From: Dermatophilaceae bacterium Sec6.4
GTDB lineage: Bacteria > Actinomycetota > Actinomycetes > Actinomycetales > Dermatophilaceae
Assembly (NCBI GenBank): GCA_039636865.1
Contig: CP144172.1
Location: 248,001 to 312,000 of the forward strand
Reading direction: 5' to 3'
Length of the DNA: 64,000 bases
The notes beneath the pieces are model-generated. The model saw only the letters and a program-made list of their open reading frames with translations. It did not search any database and was not told the DNA's origin. This document shows positions 52,892-62,102 of this stretch, piece after piece (the first letter of the stretch is position 1; each line of letters starts with the position of its first letter). The position numbers were made by a program, and so were the translations under genes.

Positions 52892-53977
52892 TCAGCGACC
52901 GGCGCGAGCTGCCTTCTTCGCGTTCGGCTCAGCGTCGTACCAGCCGGCCTTGGCCCCGGTGGTGACCCCTCGCAACCGGCGTTTGACGGCGCGACCGTAT
53001 CGAGGCACCAACGCCTGACTCGGAGCTGGGCGCACCACAGCAGCAGGCGCCGGGGGTGCAGGTGGTGCAGCTGGAGCAGGTGCGGCCGCAGCAGGCGCGG
53101 CTACCGGCTCCGGCGCGACAATGCCCGGGTACCAGAACGGTGCCCACAGCTTTGACAGACCGGCCCGTTTGTCGTCCTTGACCTCGGCGGGCATGTCCCG
53201 CACGACGATTCCTGCCGACTCCAGATCGGCGACGATCTCTGGTGTGAACGGGCGCTTGCGCCAGGCATTGACCATGTACGTGCGGGTCTTGAGGTAGTCC
53301 AGGTAACGACGACCGTGCTTGTCATCGGCGCCGAGGTGGGCGAAGACCGCCATCCGCTCGGCGTGGGCGGGAGCGATCTCATCTGCGGGGAATTGATTCC
53401 ACTCACGTGGTTCCGGGAAACGCGCGTCCGGGTCCTTCAGCAGGGTGCCCGCACCCGAGTGGGTCATTCTCATGCTCCACACCAACAGGTCGTTGGGGTT
53501 GTTCTTGCAGTAGATCGTCGGACCGGTCTCCAGGTCGCAGATGTCCTGGGAGCCGACCTTGAGGTTGAGACCCCCGGTGTGCTCGGTGTGGTCTTGCAGA
53601 TAGATGCCGAAGCGAAGCTGCGTGTAGCGGTCGTCCCAGTCAGGTGCGGCCGGATCTTCACGATCGGTGTTGTCCTTGTGCCACGCACGGATCACGCCGT
53701 TGATGGTGGCCGAGCTGTCACCGCCGTACAGCACGCGATCGACGTTCAGCAGTTTCTTGGCAACAGATGCCATCCGCCCGTCGGCCAGCACGTGCCGCAT
53801 CGGTGAGGTCGACAACTCTCCGCCCCCGCCGCCGCAGTGCTCCCGCACCTGCGACCGCATCCGCTCGACCTCTTCGTCGGTATAGGCGTCAGGGAGAATT
53901 GCGTACCCCTTGCGCCAAAACTCGTCAACGTCCAGTTCTGCCAGTGCCTGATCGAACAAGGCAGCCTCCCTCGTCAT
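52892..53977 (-). CDS. PhyH-like (phytanoyl-CoA dioxygenase) Fe(II)/2-oxoglutarate oxygenase with Pro/Ala-rich C-terminal extension
   Basis: 361 residues. The double-stranded beta-helix core (about 15-275) has the facial-triad motif AWHKDNTD (H100, D102) and a distal WSMRMTHSGAG (H173), characteristic of PhyH-type oxygenases. GFGIYLQDHTEHTGG-like strands support the fold. Residues about 280-330 form a Pro/Ala-rich linker (PEPVAAPAAAAPAPAAPPAP), then a basic tail YGRAVKRRLRGVTTGAKAGW. Such oxygenases hydroxylate small molecules or lipids; the substrate is unknown. Start ATG 53975-53977; GTG 54004 is an alternative. Lies next to an ISL3 element but has its own terminator. Confidence 0.78.
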   Translation of the reverse strand: MTREAALFDQALAELDVDEFWRKGYAILPDAYTDEEVERMRSQVREHCGGGGGELSTSPMRHVLADGRMASVAKKLLNVDRVLYGGDSSATINGVIRAWHKDNTDREDPAAPDWDDRYTQLRFGIYLQDHTEHTGGLNLKVGSQDICDLETGPTIYCKNNPNDLLVWSMRMTHSGAGTLLKDPDARFPEPREWNQFPADEIAPAHAERMAVFAHLGADDKHGRRYLDYLKTRTYMVNAWRKRPFTPEIVADLESAGIVVRDMPAEVKDDKRAGLSKLWAPFWYPGIVAPEPVAAPAAAAPAPAAPPAPPAPAAVVRPAPSQALVPRYGRAVKRRLRGVTTGAKAGWYDAEPNAKKAARAGR

Positions 53978-54136
53978 TGTCGGCCCGACCGAACCGTCGA
54001 GCACTCACGTTCAACCCGCCACCCCACCGACGCGTTCAGTGCTTGGACACTCACGTCACAGGATGAATGCAGGCATGTGATCTAGGAGGCTACCAATCAT
54101 TTCTCGTGAGGACAGCGGCCCGCGCTGTTTAAATCA

Positions 54137-54868
54137 TCAGATTCTTTCCTCGGGAGGGCTCTTCACGGGCGCGATGACCCGCCGATGAGCGACCCGCCTC
54201 TTGATTCGTTTGCGATACCGCGCCGGCACGACTCTTCCGGGCGACCACGCATCAGCGCTGGGCAGGATCCAGCCGCGCCAACGGGCGAGTAGGCACAGCC
54301 CCGCTCCGACGAGCGTCCCCGCGATCGAGCCCTGCGTCATGTAGCCCCGAGTGGACAGATAGGTCAGCACGCCGGCACCGGCAATCGCTGCAGTCGCGTA
54401 CAACGTGCTGCCCCCGAGGATGCCCGGCACCCGCCGCAGAACGACGTCGCGGACCGCTCCACCACCCACTGCTGTAATAACGCCGAGGAGCACTGCCGGC
54501 AGCCAGCCGAGCCCGACGGCAAGGGACTTCGCGGCACCGGTGCTGGCCCAACACCCCAGCGCAACAGCGTCGACGACGGGCCAGATCCGCGACCACGTGA
54601 TGCCCTCGACGTTGGCGAGATAGCTCACGCCGGCGCCCGCAAAGGCAGTGAGCAGGTATGCGTTGTCGGTCAGCGCCGCCGGTGGACCAGTTTGCAGCAG
54701 GACATCGCGCAATACCCCGCCACCCAGTCCCGAGAGCACCGCGAGCGTCGCGAAACCGATCGGGTCCAGCTTCTCCTGGCGGGCGATGAGCCCGCCCAGT
54801 ACGGCGTTGGCGAAGACACCGCTGAGATCCAGCACCCGAAAGACCTCGGTCACACCGTCAACATGCAC
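54137..54868 (-). CDS. TRIC-type cation channel family protein (UPF0126/YadS-like)
   Basis: 243 residues, seven helices arranged as two repeats. The signature GLGGGVLRDVLL near residue 47 and its counterpart AVGGGAVRDVVLRRVP near 133, with Gly-rich membrane turns, identify the trimeric intracellular cation (TRIC) channel family; bacterial members conduct potassium. After the last helix there is a basic tail (YRKRIKRRVAHRRV). Start ATG 54866-54868. It is 46 bp downstream of the ATPase gene on the same strand and may be co-transcribed. Confidence 0.87.
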   Translation of the reverse strand: MHVDGVTEVFRVLDLSGVFANAVLGGLIARQEKLDPIGFATLAVLSGLGGGVLRDVLLQTGPPAALTDNAYLLTAFAGAGVSYLANVEGITWSRIWPVVDAVALGCWASTGAAKSLAVGLGWLPAVLLGVITAVGGGAVRDVVLRRVPGILGGSTLYATAAIAGAGVLTYLSTRGYMTQGSIAGTLVGAGLCLLARWRGWILPSADAWSPGRVVPARYRKRIKRRVAHRRVIAPVKSPPEERI

Positions 54869-54914
54869 AACGTGCCTCTTTCATTCAGGGAATTACGCTG
54901 CCTGCGGCGGTTGG

Positions 54915-56114
54915 TCAAGTCTGCGAGCGCAGGTAGCGGCCGAAGTGGGGCACAGTGAAAGCGATACGACCGCGTTCGCCGGAGTAGATCAGCCCCTTCT
55001 TCAACAGCGCATCCCGCGCCGGTGAGAGCGACTGCGGTTTGCGGTCCAGCACGTCGGCCACTGCCGCTGTGGTCACCGACTCGACCGCGTCGGAATCGTC
55101 GGCGAGACCGGCTGCGTCGGCCATTCCGCGTAGATACTCCCGCTCCCCCGGCGTGGCCCGTTCGTAACGTGACCCGAAGAAGCCCACCGCCAGCTCGGCG
55201 TCCGCCTCCGGCGCCGCAACGCGCACGTCCGCCGCGGTGATCGGCGAGCACGGGGCCAGATCCCAGGCGACCTTGCCGTACGCCTGGATGAAGTACGGGT
55301 AGCCGCCGGTCACTTCGTACATCGCGTCGAGAGCATCCTGCTCGAACGCTGCGTCCTCTTCATGCGCGGGCGACTGCAACGCCCTGTCCGCAGCTGCGCG
55401 CGGCAGGCGGTCGATGCGCGCGTACCGGAACAGCCTCTCGGAGTAGGACTTCGACGCACTCAGCACTGACGGCAGGTGCGGTAACCCCGCACCCACCACG
55501 ATCACCGGCAGCCCCGCCTGGCTGATCTCATGACACGCCGCGCACAACGCTGACACGTCGTCAGGGTGCAGGTCCTGCATCTCATCCACGAACAGCGCTA
55601 TCCCGCGACCGACGTCCGCCGCGAGCCCGCCCACGTCGGTCAGCAACTCGACCAGATCGATCTCGATATCGCCGGAATCGGCTCGACCGGACAGTGCCGG
55701 CGCGTCGATGCCCGGGTTCCACTTCTCCCGCAGCTTCGCGCCCGGCGGGGTGTCACGCTGCGCGAACGCCTTGATGATGCCCAGCACCTGCTGCACGTCA
55801 TCGCTCTGCGGATGTCCCAACTCGCGCACCGCCACATGCAGCGCCGCACTGATCGGACGTCGCAGCCGCTGGTCCGGGCGTGCTTCCCACTTTCCGGTGC
55901 CCCACTTCGCGCGAACTGCCGCCGAGCGCAACGCATTCAGTAACACCGTCTTGCCCACGCCGCGTAGCCCGGTCAGCACGATCGAGCGCTCCGGACGCCC
56001 CCGCGATACCCGTTCCAGCACGACCGAGAAGGTGTCGAGCTCGCCGTCCCTGCCGGCCAGTTCGGGTGGTCGCTGACCGGCGCCAGGCGCGTAGGGGTTA
56101 CGTATCGGATCCAC
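54915..56114 (-). CDS. AAA ATPase of the STAND/ORC1-like type
   Basis: 399 residues. Walker A TGLRGVGKT (about 48-56), Walker B IALFVDEMQDLHPDDV, sensor-like VIVVGAGLPHLPSV, and the winged-helix-like C-terminus KPQSLSPARDALLKKGLIYS. Common in actinomycetes as a lone ATP-binding protein, sometimes in phage-defence or toxin loci; no such partner is adjacent here. ATG 56112-56114; the 296 bp upstream hold the promoter region shared with the divergent MFS gene. Function unknown. The gene overlaps no other coding region. Confidence 0.82.
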   Translation of the reverse strand: MDPIRNPYAPGAGQRPPELAGRDGELDTFSVVLERVSRGRPERSIVLTGLRGVGKTVLLNALRSAAVRAKWGTGKWEARPDQRLRRPISAALHVAVRELGHPQSDDVQQVLGIIKAFAQRDTPPGAKLREKWNPGIDAPALSGRADSGDIEIDLVELLTDVGGLAADVGRGIALFVDEMQDLHPDDVSALCAACHEISQAGLPVIVVGAGLPHLPSVLSASKSYSERLFRYARIDRLPRAAADRALQSPAHEEDAAFEQDALDAMYEVTGGYPYFIQAYGKVAWDLAPCSPITAADVRVAAPEADAELAVGFFGSRYERATPGEREYLRGMADAAGLADDSDAVESVTTAAVADVLDRKPQSLSPARDALLKKGLIYSGERGRIAFTVPHFGRYLRSQT

Positions 56115-56265
56115 GATCGGACTGTATGCCGGTCTCTAGCATTTCCCTGATACATCCTTAGCGTGTCGCATCGATGCCTCCCCTCGCCAAGATTCAGCTC
56201 TGCCATCGCGGGCTACACCTGCAGTCGACCCCCCGTCGCACCCACGCTACGCGTCGACGTAGGCT

Positions 56266-56283
56266 CCAATTCAACTAAATTGG
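56266..56283. promoter_or_regulatory. Palindrome CCAATT-N6-AATTGG in the divergent promoter of the DHA2 pump
   Basis: Perfect 6-bp arms with a 6-base spacer, AT-rich for this genome, 128 bp before the MFS start and 152 bp from the ATPase start. Operator-like for a dimeric TetR or MarR regulator; no regulator gene is adjacent. Confidence 0.35.
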
Positions 56284-56410
56284 GCCGATCAATCAGCTGG
56301 GCCGCTCGCCGATGGCCAGTCTGCCCACACCTCATTGAGATCTCTGCGTTCGACGCCCTCACCTCGTGTTGCTCAGCGCGGATCGCGAAGCCTCCAGCAA
56401 GAAGGACTTC

Positions 56411-57934
56411 ATGACCAGCGCCAGCAAGAACAGCGCCCAACGGGACGCCGACCACCAACACGACAACCGCTGGACGATTCTGGTGATTGTCGCGACGGCA
56501 CAGCTGATGGTTGTGCTCGACTCCACGATCGTCAACATCGCCCTCCCGTCCGCACAGAAGGACCTCGGCTTCGCATCGAGCGACCGACAGTGGATCGTCA
56601 CGGCGTACGCCCTTGCGTTCGGTAGCCTGCTGCTGCTCGGCGGCCGGATCAGCGACATCTTCGGCCGCAAATGGACCTTCGTCGGTGGCTTGATCGGTTT
56701 CGCGCTCGCCTCGGCTGTCGGTGGCGCGGCCGATTCATTTGCTGTGCTTGTCTCCTCGCGGGCGCTGCAGGGCGTGTTCGGTGCCATCCTCGCTCCGGCG
56801 GCGTTGTCGACCCTGACGAATGCCTTTCAGAACCCCGCCGAACGCGGTAAGGCGTTCGGCGTCTTCGGCGCGGTTGCCGGCGGTGGTGGTGCGGTCGGGC
56901 TGCTGCTCGGCGGGTTCCTTACCGAGCACCTGTCCTGGCGCTGGTGCTTCTACGTCAACCTGCTGTTCGCTGCGGTCGCCGTGACCGGCGCGCTGCTGCG
57001 CATCCGCAACGAGGTCCCGGAACATCGTCCGAAGATCGACGTCATGGGCTCGGCCACCGGCGCCCTCGCGCTGTTTCTCATCGTCTTCGGCTTCTCGCAT
57101 GCCGACACCGACGGCTGGACCAACACCATTACGCTGGCCAGCCTGATCATCGGCGCGCTCCTCCTGGTGGCGTTCGTCCTGATCGAACAGCGCGTCGCCC
57201 ACCCCCTGCTGCCACTGCATGTGGTGCTCGACCGCACCCGAGGTGGCGCGTACCTGGCCATCGGTATGTCGGCCATCGCGATTTTCGCGGTCTTCCTCTT
57301 CCTGACCTACTACCTGCAGCTGACCAGAGGCTTCAGTCCGGTGCAGACCGGTCTGGCCTTCCTTCCGATGGTGGTCTTCATCCTTCTCGGCTCGACGCTG
57401 TCCAACATCAAGCTGCTACCGCTCGTGGGTGCCCGGGCGCTGATCACCACCGGCATGGCGCTCGGGGCAGTCGGGATGTTCTACCTGAGCAGGATCGGCC
57501 CGTCCTCCGGTTATGCAGTTCACATTCTGCCGGCGCTGCCGGTGATGGGCCTGGGCTTCGGCCTCATCTTCGCCCCATCGATCAACACTGCGACCGTCGG
57601 AGTCGCTCGCAGTGAAGCGGGAATCGCCTCGGCCATGGTCAACACGATGCAGCAGGTGGGCGGGTCGATCGGCACCGCCCTGCTCAGCACCATCGCTGCC
57701 AACGCCACCACGTCCTACCTCGGGTCACGCACTGGTAGCTCCGCGGAGTCCAGCGCGGTGGTGCACGGCTACAGCGTCGCCTTCATGGTGTCCGCCTCGA
57801 TCTTCGTCGCCGGGGCGATCGTCGTCTTTGCGCTCATGCGCCCGTTCGTCCGGCCTGCCAAACACCGAGCGGTCGAGGACGCACCAGAGCGGACAACGCC
57901 GTCGCGGTCGCGCCTTCACACCATTTCGGGTTGA
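56411..57934 (+). CDS. MFS multidrug efflux pump, DHA2 (EmrB/QacA-like)
   Basis: 507 residues with 14 predicted helices. QLMVVLDSTIVNIALPSAQK is the DHA2 helix 1 motif; YALAFGSLLLLGGRISDIFG and RALQGVFGAILAPAALSTL are motifs A and C of the drug-proton antiporters. Start ATG 56411, three bases after AAGGACTTC; an upstream in-frame ATG at 56366 lacks a ribosome site. Substrate likely amphiphilic drugs; not proven. Its last 19 bases overlap the 3' end of the convergent VC0807-family gene. Confidence 0.9.
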   Translation: MTSASKNSAQRDADHQHDNRWTILVIVATAQLMVVLDSTIVNIALPSAQKDLGFASSDRQWIVTAYALAFGSLLLLGGRISDIFGRKWTFVGGLIGFALASAVGGAADSFAVLVSSRALQGVFGAILAPAALSTLTNAFQNPAERGKAFGVFGAVAGGGGAVGLLLGGFLTEHLSWRWCFYVNLLFAAVAVTGALLRIRNEVPEHRPKIDVMGSATGALALFLIVFGFSHADTDGWTNTITLASLIIGALLLVAFVLIEQRVAHPLLPLHVVLDRTRGGAYLAIGMSAIAIFAVFLFLTYYLQLTRGFSPVQTGLAFLPMVVFILLGSTLSNIKLLPLVGARALITTGMALGAVGMFYLSRIGPSSGYAVHILPALPVMGLGFGLIFAPSINTATVGVARSEAGIASAMVNTMQQVGGSIGTALLSTIAANATTSYLGSRTGSSAESSAVVHGYSVAFMVSASIFVAGAIVVFALMRPFVRPAKHRAVEDAPERTTPSRSRLHTISG

Positions 57935-58608
57935 GGTTCCGCAGCGGCGCGGGCCAGATTCCGGGCGTGCTCGATGAACCACACGTTCCAACCGCCGCAC
58001 ACCGCGAAGACAGCCAGTGCCAGCACGTTCGTGACTGCCACCGACTCATCCAGGCTGAGCAGCAGGACCAGCCAGATCTGCGCGACCCCGGACAGCACCA
58101 GCGCCACACCCCACACCAGCCCCATCAGGTAGAACCCCTGACGGAACGCCGGTGAGACCTCCCAGCCGCGCGTCAACTCCGCGCTGGCCTGCTCGTCCTC
58201 GACCGTCAGCCGCCGTGCGACAGCGAAGGTGAGCGGGCGGCGCAGTGCGACGGACCCCAGGAAGACCAACCCGGACAACACCGTCAGGGCCGCACTTTTG
58301 AGCAGCAGGTACCGCGGGTCGCCGGTAACCAGTGACAGCGCCAACCCGCCGGAGAACAAGAACAACAGGAAGCCCGCAAAAGCGTCCACCTTCCCTTGAC
58401 GCAAGGCCAGCCACACCAGCCGAAGCATGGCTAGGACGGTCGAGGCCAGCAGCGAGGCGGTGACGCCGACGCCGATCGCGCGCGCCAGGTAGTAACCGCC
58501 GAATGGGATCACCAGGTCAGTGCCGAGGGTGCGCAGCAGCCCGCTCATCTGCAGCGACGGCGCGTACTGCCCACCCTGCGCCATCTGCTCATCGAACGGC
58601 GTTTTCAC
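57916..58608 (-). CDS. VC0807-family membrane protein
   Basis: 230 residues with five or six helices (LGTDLVIPFGGYYLARAIGV, FLLFLFSGGLALSLVTGD, LLLKSAALTVLSGLVFLGSV). Structure resembles VC0807-like/actinobacterial membrane proteins of unknown function. GTG start 58606-58608, six bases after AAGGAAG. It lies 22 bp after the ABC permease gene on the same strand and so is the third gene of the ABC operon. Its 3' end overlaps the MFS gene's end in convergent orientation. Confidence 0.78.
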   Translation of the reverse strand: MKTPFDEQMAQGGQYAPSLQMSGLLRTLGTDLVIPFGGYYLARAIGVGVTASLLASTVLAMLRLVWLALRQGKVDAFAGFLLFLFSGGLALSLVTGDPRYLLLKSAALTVLSGLVFLGSVALRRPLTFAVARRLTVEDEQASAELTRGWEVSPAFRQGFYLMGLVWGVALVLSGVAQIWLVLLLSLDESVAVTNVLALAVFAVCGGWNVWFIEHARNLARAAAEPQPEMV

Positions 58609-58630
58609 TAGTTCTTCCTTAGTCCTCAGC

Positions 58631-61165
58631 TCACGCTTCGGAAATTGCTGCCAACGGTGGTGTCCGCGCTGCACGTACACCTGGCCACAACGCCGCCAGC
58701 ACCCCGACAATTCCGGCCACCACCAGGAAGGTCAACGCCTGCCCCCACGGCACCACCAGCACTTTCAATCCCTGGTCCTTCAACAGTCGGGTGAAGAGCA
58801 CTCCGTAGACGATCCCGAGCACCAACCCCAGCAGCGCTCCGAACACCGCAATCAGGAACGACTCGAGGTAGATCGTCCGACGTACCTGTCGGCGCAACAT
58901 CCCGACTGCGCGCATCATCCCGATCTCGCGGCGTCGCTCCACCACTGACAGCGCGAGGGTGTTGATGATGCCGAGGATCGCGATCACGATGGCGAGGGCG
59001 AGCAGCCCGTAGAGCAGCCCGAGCAGGTTGTTGACCTGGCTGGCGATCTGCCCCTTGAACTCGGCGCGGGTACTGACCGACACCACGTAATAGGACTTGG
59101 TGGCCGCCTGTACCCGCCCCTGTACGGCGCTCAGATCAGCGCCCGGATCGATGCGGATCAACCCGACGATGCCGCCCTGTTGTTTGGCCGGTGTCACCGC
59201 CCGGTAGGTCGCGCCGCTGACGATCCACGGACCGGCGAGTTGGCTGTCGGTGTAGATACCGGTCAACGTCAGCTTCACGCTGCCCTGCCCCGGGCGGGAC
59301 AGCGTATGCGTGGAGCCGATCGCCCACCCCTGATTGCGGGCGAAGGTCTGGCTCGCGACGATGTTGCTGCCGGTCGGCGAGATGCTGCCCTGCACGGGTT
59401 TGATGTCGAGCACCGTCTGCAGCGGACCGTCGACGCCGCTGCCGGTCTCCAGGCCGCCGTCCAGCAGCCCCGCCGCCGGGTGGAACGTCGTCATCGACGC
59501 AACACCGGACACCTTCGCCGCCGCGTCGATCGCGCGTTGCGGCAGCAGCAACTGCTGTTGCGTCGTCAACACCAGGTCGGCCCGCACGTTGTTGTCGAAG
59601 AGCTGACCGACGCTGCCCTTGGCCGAAGCACCGATGACCGCGATACCGCTGACGATCAACAACCCGAGGGTGAGCGCGAAGGCCGTGGCCGCCGTGCGCC
59701 GCGGGTTACGGGTCGCATTGGCCGGGGCCAGCGTGCCGGGTCGCCCAAAGGGCCTGCCGACCAACCAGCCGATCGGCGGGATGATCACCTTCGCCAGCAC
59801 CGGCGAGAGCATCAGCGCCGCGCCACCCACCCCGAGCAGGCCGATCCCCAGCAAAGAGGCACCGGTGCCGGTGTCGGTCGAGGCGGCGCCGAGGCCCGTG
59901 AGCACCACCCCGAGGAAGAGCAGCCCCAGCCCGATGATGGTGCGACGCGTCGAACTGGACGTCGAAGGCTGGCTGAACTCCTCACGCATCGCTTCTACCG
60001 GCGCGATCAACGATGCCCGCCGCGCCGGGATGTACGCCGACAGCAAGGTCACGCCGATACCGAGCACGAGCGCAACGATCAGTGTGCGGGCCTGCAGCAC
60101 GAGGGCGCCCGTCGGCAGGCCGACACCGAACGTGTTGAGCAACGAGCGCAGCCCGATCGCCAACCCGATTCCGGCGACGATGCCGACCAGACTGCCGATG
60201 ATGCCGGTCAGCAGCGCCTCTACCAGCACCGAGCGGCGTACCTGCTTACGGCTCGCGCCCACAGCCCGCAGCAGCGCCAACTCCCGCAGCCGCTGCGCGA
60301 CGATCATCGAGAAGGTGTTGTAGATGATGAAGGTGCCGACGATCAGTGCGATGAATCCGAACGCGAGCAGGATGTAGTTGATGAACGACAGCGCAGTCTG
60401 GATGCCGTTGTTGGTGTCGTCACGCAGCTTCGTACCGGTCTCGACACTCACGTTGGAGGGCAGCGCCGCCCGCACCCTCGCGGTCAGCACCTCTTCTGTC
60501 ACACCGGGTTTGGCAGAGATGTCGACCGCCCGGTAATGCGTGCCGTCCGACAGCAGCTGTACCGCCTGCGTCTTGTTCAGCAGCATCCCGATGTAACCGC
60601 CGGTCTCGGTTTTCGTCGCATAGATGCCGCTCACGGTCAGCGAGGTCACCGGCCCGTCCGACAGCACGATCCGCACTGTGTCACCGACCTTGATGCCGCC
60701 CTTCTTCGCTGCACCGGAGTTGAGGACCAGCTGACCGACCTGATTGGGGGCGGCGCCGGCGACGAACCTCGTGGGGTCGCCGATCTGATCTGGAGCGGGG
60801 GCGTAGAGGTCGGCGATGCTGGGCGCACCGCCCGTCTCGACCTTGGTGCCGTCAGGCCCGACCAGGACCGCAGAGCGCTCGACGCTCGGCGCGACCCGGT
60901 CGACTCCCTGCACGCTGCGGATCTTCGTGATATCGCTGAACGCAACGCCCGGGTCGTAACTGTTCGCCGCAGCAGCATGCGTTGCGATGCCCTTGTAGGC
61001 GTTGTCGAAGATGCCGGTGAAACTGGCCTTCAGGGTGTCGGTGAAGACGAATGATCCCGTCACGAATGCGGTGCCCAGCACAACCGACAACACGGTCAGG
61101 ATCAACCGCACCTTGTGCGCGCGTAGGTTTCGGACCGATACCCGCCGCATCGGACGTTTGGCCAC
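58631..61165 (-). CDS. ABC transporter permease, FtsX/MacB family
   Basis: 844 residues, a large double-FtsX permease. N-terminal helix (LILTVLSVVLGTAFVTGSFV) and MacB-type periplasmic domain, first FtsX region (FALIVGTFIIYNTFSMIVAQ, RLRELALLRAVGASR), middle helices, a second extracytoplasmic domain, and a second FtsX region ending VERRREIGMMRAVGMLRRQV. GTG start 61163-61165, 3 bp after the ATPase stop. With the ATPase it forms an exporter of the MacB/LolCDE type; for actinomycetes antibiotic peptide or lipid export is plausible but untested. Confidence 0.9.
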   Translation of the reverse strand: MAKRPMRRVSVRNLRAHKVRLILTVLSVVLGTAFVTGSFVFTDTLKASFTGIFDNAYKGIATHAAAANSYDPGVAFSDITKIRSVQGVDRVAPSVERSAVLVGPDGTKVETGGAPSIADLYAPAPDQIGDPTRFVAGAAPNQVGQLVLNSGAAKKGGIKVGDTVRIVLSDGPVTSLTVSGIYATKTETGGYIGMLLNKTQAVQLLSDGTHYRAVDISAKPGVTEEVLTARVRAALPSNVSVETGTKLRDDTNNGIQTALSFINYILLAFGFIALIVGTFIIYNTFSMIVAQRLRELALLRAVGASRKQVRRSVLVEALLTGIIGSLVGIVAGIGLAIGLRSLLNTFGVGLPTGALVLQARTLIVALVLGIGVTLLSAYIPARRASLIAPVEAMREEFSQPSTSSSTRRTIIGLGLLFLGVVLTGLGAASTDTGTGASLLGIGLLGVGGAALMLSPVLAKVIIPPIGWLVGRPFGRPGTLAPANATRNPRRTAATAFALTLGLLIVSGIAVIGASAKGSVGQLFDNNVRADLVLTTQQQLLLPQRAIDAAAKVSGVASMTTFHPAAGLLDGGLETGSGVDGPLQTVLDIKPVQGSISPTGSNIVASQTFARNQGWAIGSTHTLSRPGQGSVKLTLTGIYTDSQLAGPWIVSGATYRAVTPAKQQGGIVGLIRIDPGADLSAVQGRVQAATKSYYVVSVSTRAEFKGQIASQVNNLLGLLYGLLALAIVIAILGIINTLALSVVERRREIGMMRAVGMLRRQVRRTIYLESFLIAVFGALLGLVLGIVYGVLFTRLLKDQGLKVLVVPWGQALTFLVVAGIVGVLAALWPGVRAARTPPLAAISEA

Positions 61166-61168
61166 GTC

Positions 61169-61936
61169 TCAACGCTCCAGATTCTTCATCCGGTCCAGCA
61201 CTTTGTCCTCGGACGGGTCGCGCATCTCATCCACGATCTTGCCGTCGCCGAGGAACAGCACCCGGTCGGAGTAGGCCGCGGCACGCGGATCGTGGGTCAC
61301 GATCACCACGGTCTGGCCCAGGTCATCGACCGAGCGCCGCAGGATGCCGAGCACCTCCGCGGAGGAGTGCGAATCCAGGTTTCCGGTCGGTTCATCACCA
61401 AAGACGATGTCGGGTTTGGAGGCGAGTGCCCGCGCACACGCCACCCGCTGCTGCTGACCGCCCGACAACTCGCTGGGCCGGTGGCCGAGCCGGTCGCGGA
61501 TACCGAGGGTGTCGATCACCGAATCCAGCCACTCCTGATCCGGTGCCCGGCCGGCCAGATCCATCGGCAGCGTGATGTTCTCGATCGAGGTGAGAGTTGG
61601 CACCAGGTTGAAGGACTGGAAGACAAAACCGATCCGGTCGCGACGCAGGGCGGTCATCTTGTTGTCCGACAGGCCGGACAGTTCGGCATCACCGATGCTG
61701 ACTGTTCCTGAGGTGACGGAGTCCAGGCCGGCCATACAGTGCATCAGCGTCGACTTGCCCGATCCGGACGGCCCCATGATGGCGGTGAACTCACCGCGGG
61801 CCAGATCGACGCTCACGCAGTCAAGAGCCCGCACCTCGTTGGTGCCGCTGTTATAGGTCTTGACCAGGTCCACGGCACGCGCCGCGACCTGGGGTGGCTG
61901 TGCATGCCGTGCTGTCCGGGTGTCAGTGGCGGCCAT
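61169..61936 (-). CDS. ABC transporter ATP-binding protein (MacB/LolD-like)
   Basis: 255 residues. Walker A GPSGSGKST (about 56-64), Q-loop FVFQSFNLVPTLTS, ABC signature LSGGQQQR, Walker B DIVFGDEPTGNLDSHSSAEV, and switch HDPRAAAYSDRV. LGIRDRLGHRPSELSGG is typical of the MacB/LolD group. ATG 61934-61936. First gene of the operon; a 15-bp direct repeat and a hairpin precede it in the shared upstream region. Confidence 0.93.
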   Translation of the reverse strand: MAATDTRTARHAQPPQVAARAVDLVKTYNSGTNEVRALDCVSVDLARGEFTAIMGPSGSGKSTLMHCMAGLDSVTSGTVSIGDAELSGLSDNKMTALRRDRIGFVFQSFNLVPTLTSIENITLPMDLAGRAPDQEWLDSVIDTLGIRDRLGHRPSELSGGQQQRVACARALASKPDIVFGDEPTGNLDSHSSAEVLGILRRSVDDLGQTVVIVTHDPRAAAYSDRVLFLGDGKIVDEMRDPSEDKVLDRMKNLER

Positions 61937-62014
61937 GGCGTCAGTCTTTCAGTGGCAGGCGAGATCCGGTCATGCCGGTTGTCGGGAAGCTCCCAGGATG
62001 ATTGTCACCTATGT

Positions 62015-62048
62015 CACCGACACGATCAGGTGCCACCGACACGATCAG
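62015..62048. repeat. Direct repeat CACCGACACGATCAG x2
   Basis: The 15-mer occurs at 62015-62029 and 62034-62048, separated by four bases, in the 166 bp between the divergent ABC ATPase and GNAT genes. Direct-repeat operators of this geometry are used by response regulators; the owner here is unknown. Confidence 0.7.
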
Positions 62049-62083
62049 CGACGGGCCTGCTGCGTCCAGCAGGCTCCTCGTCG
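62049..62083. repeat. Hairpin in the ABC/GNAT divergent region
   Basis: Stem GCCTGCTG-CGTC-CAGCAGGC (62055-62074), extended by CGACG/CGTCG outer arms (62049-62053 and 62079-62083). Lies 20 bp upstream of the GNAT start, so it would form in the leader only if transcription starts further upstream. Confidence 0.6.
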
Positions 62084-62102
62084 GAGGGGTTAGGTTGCCT
62101 AT

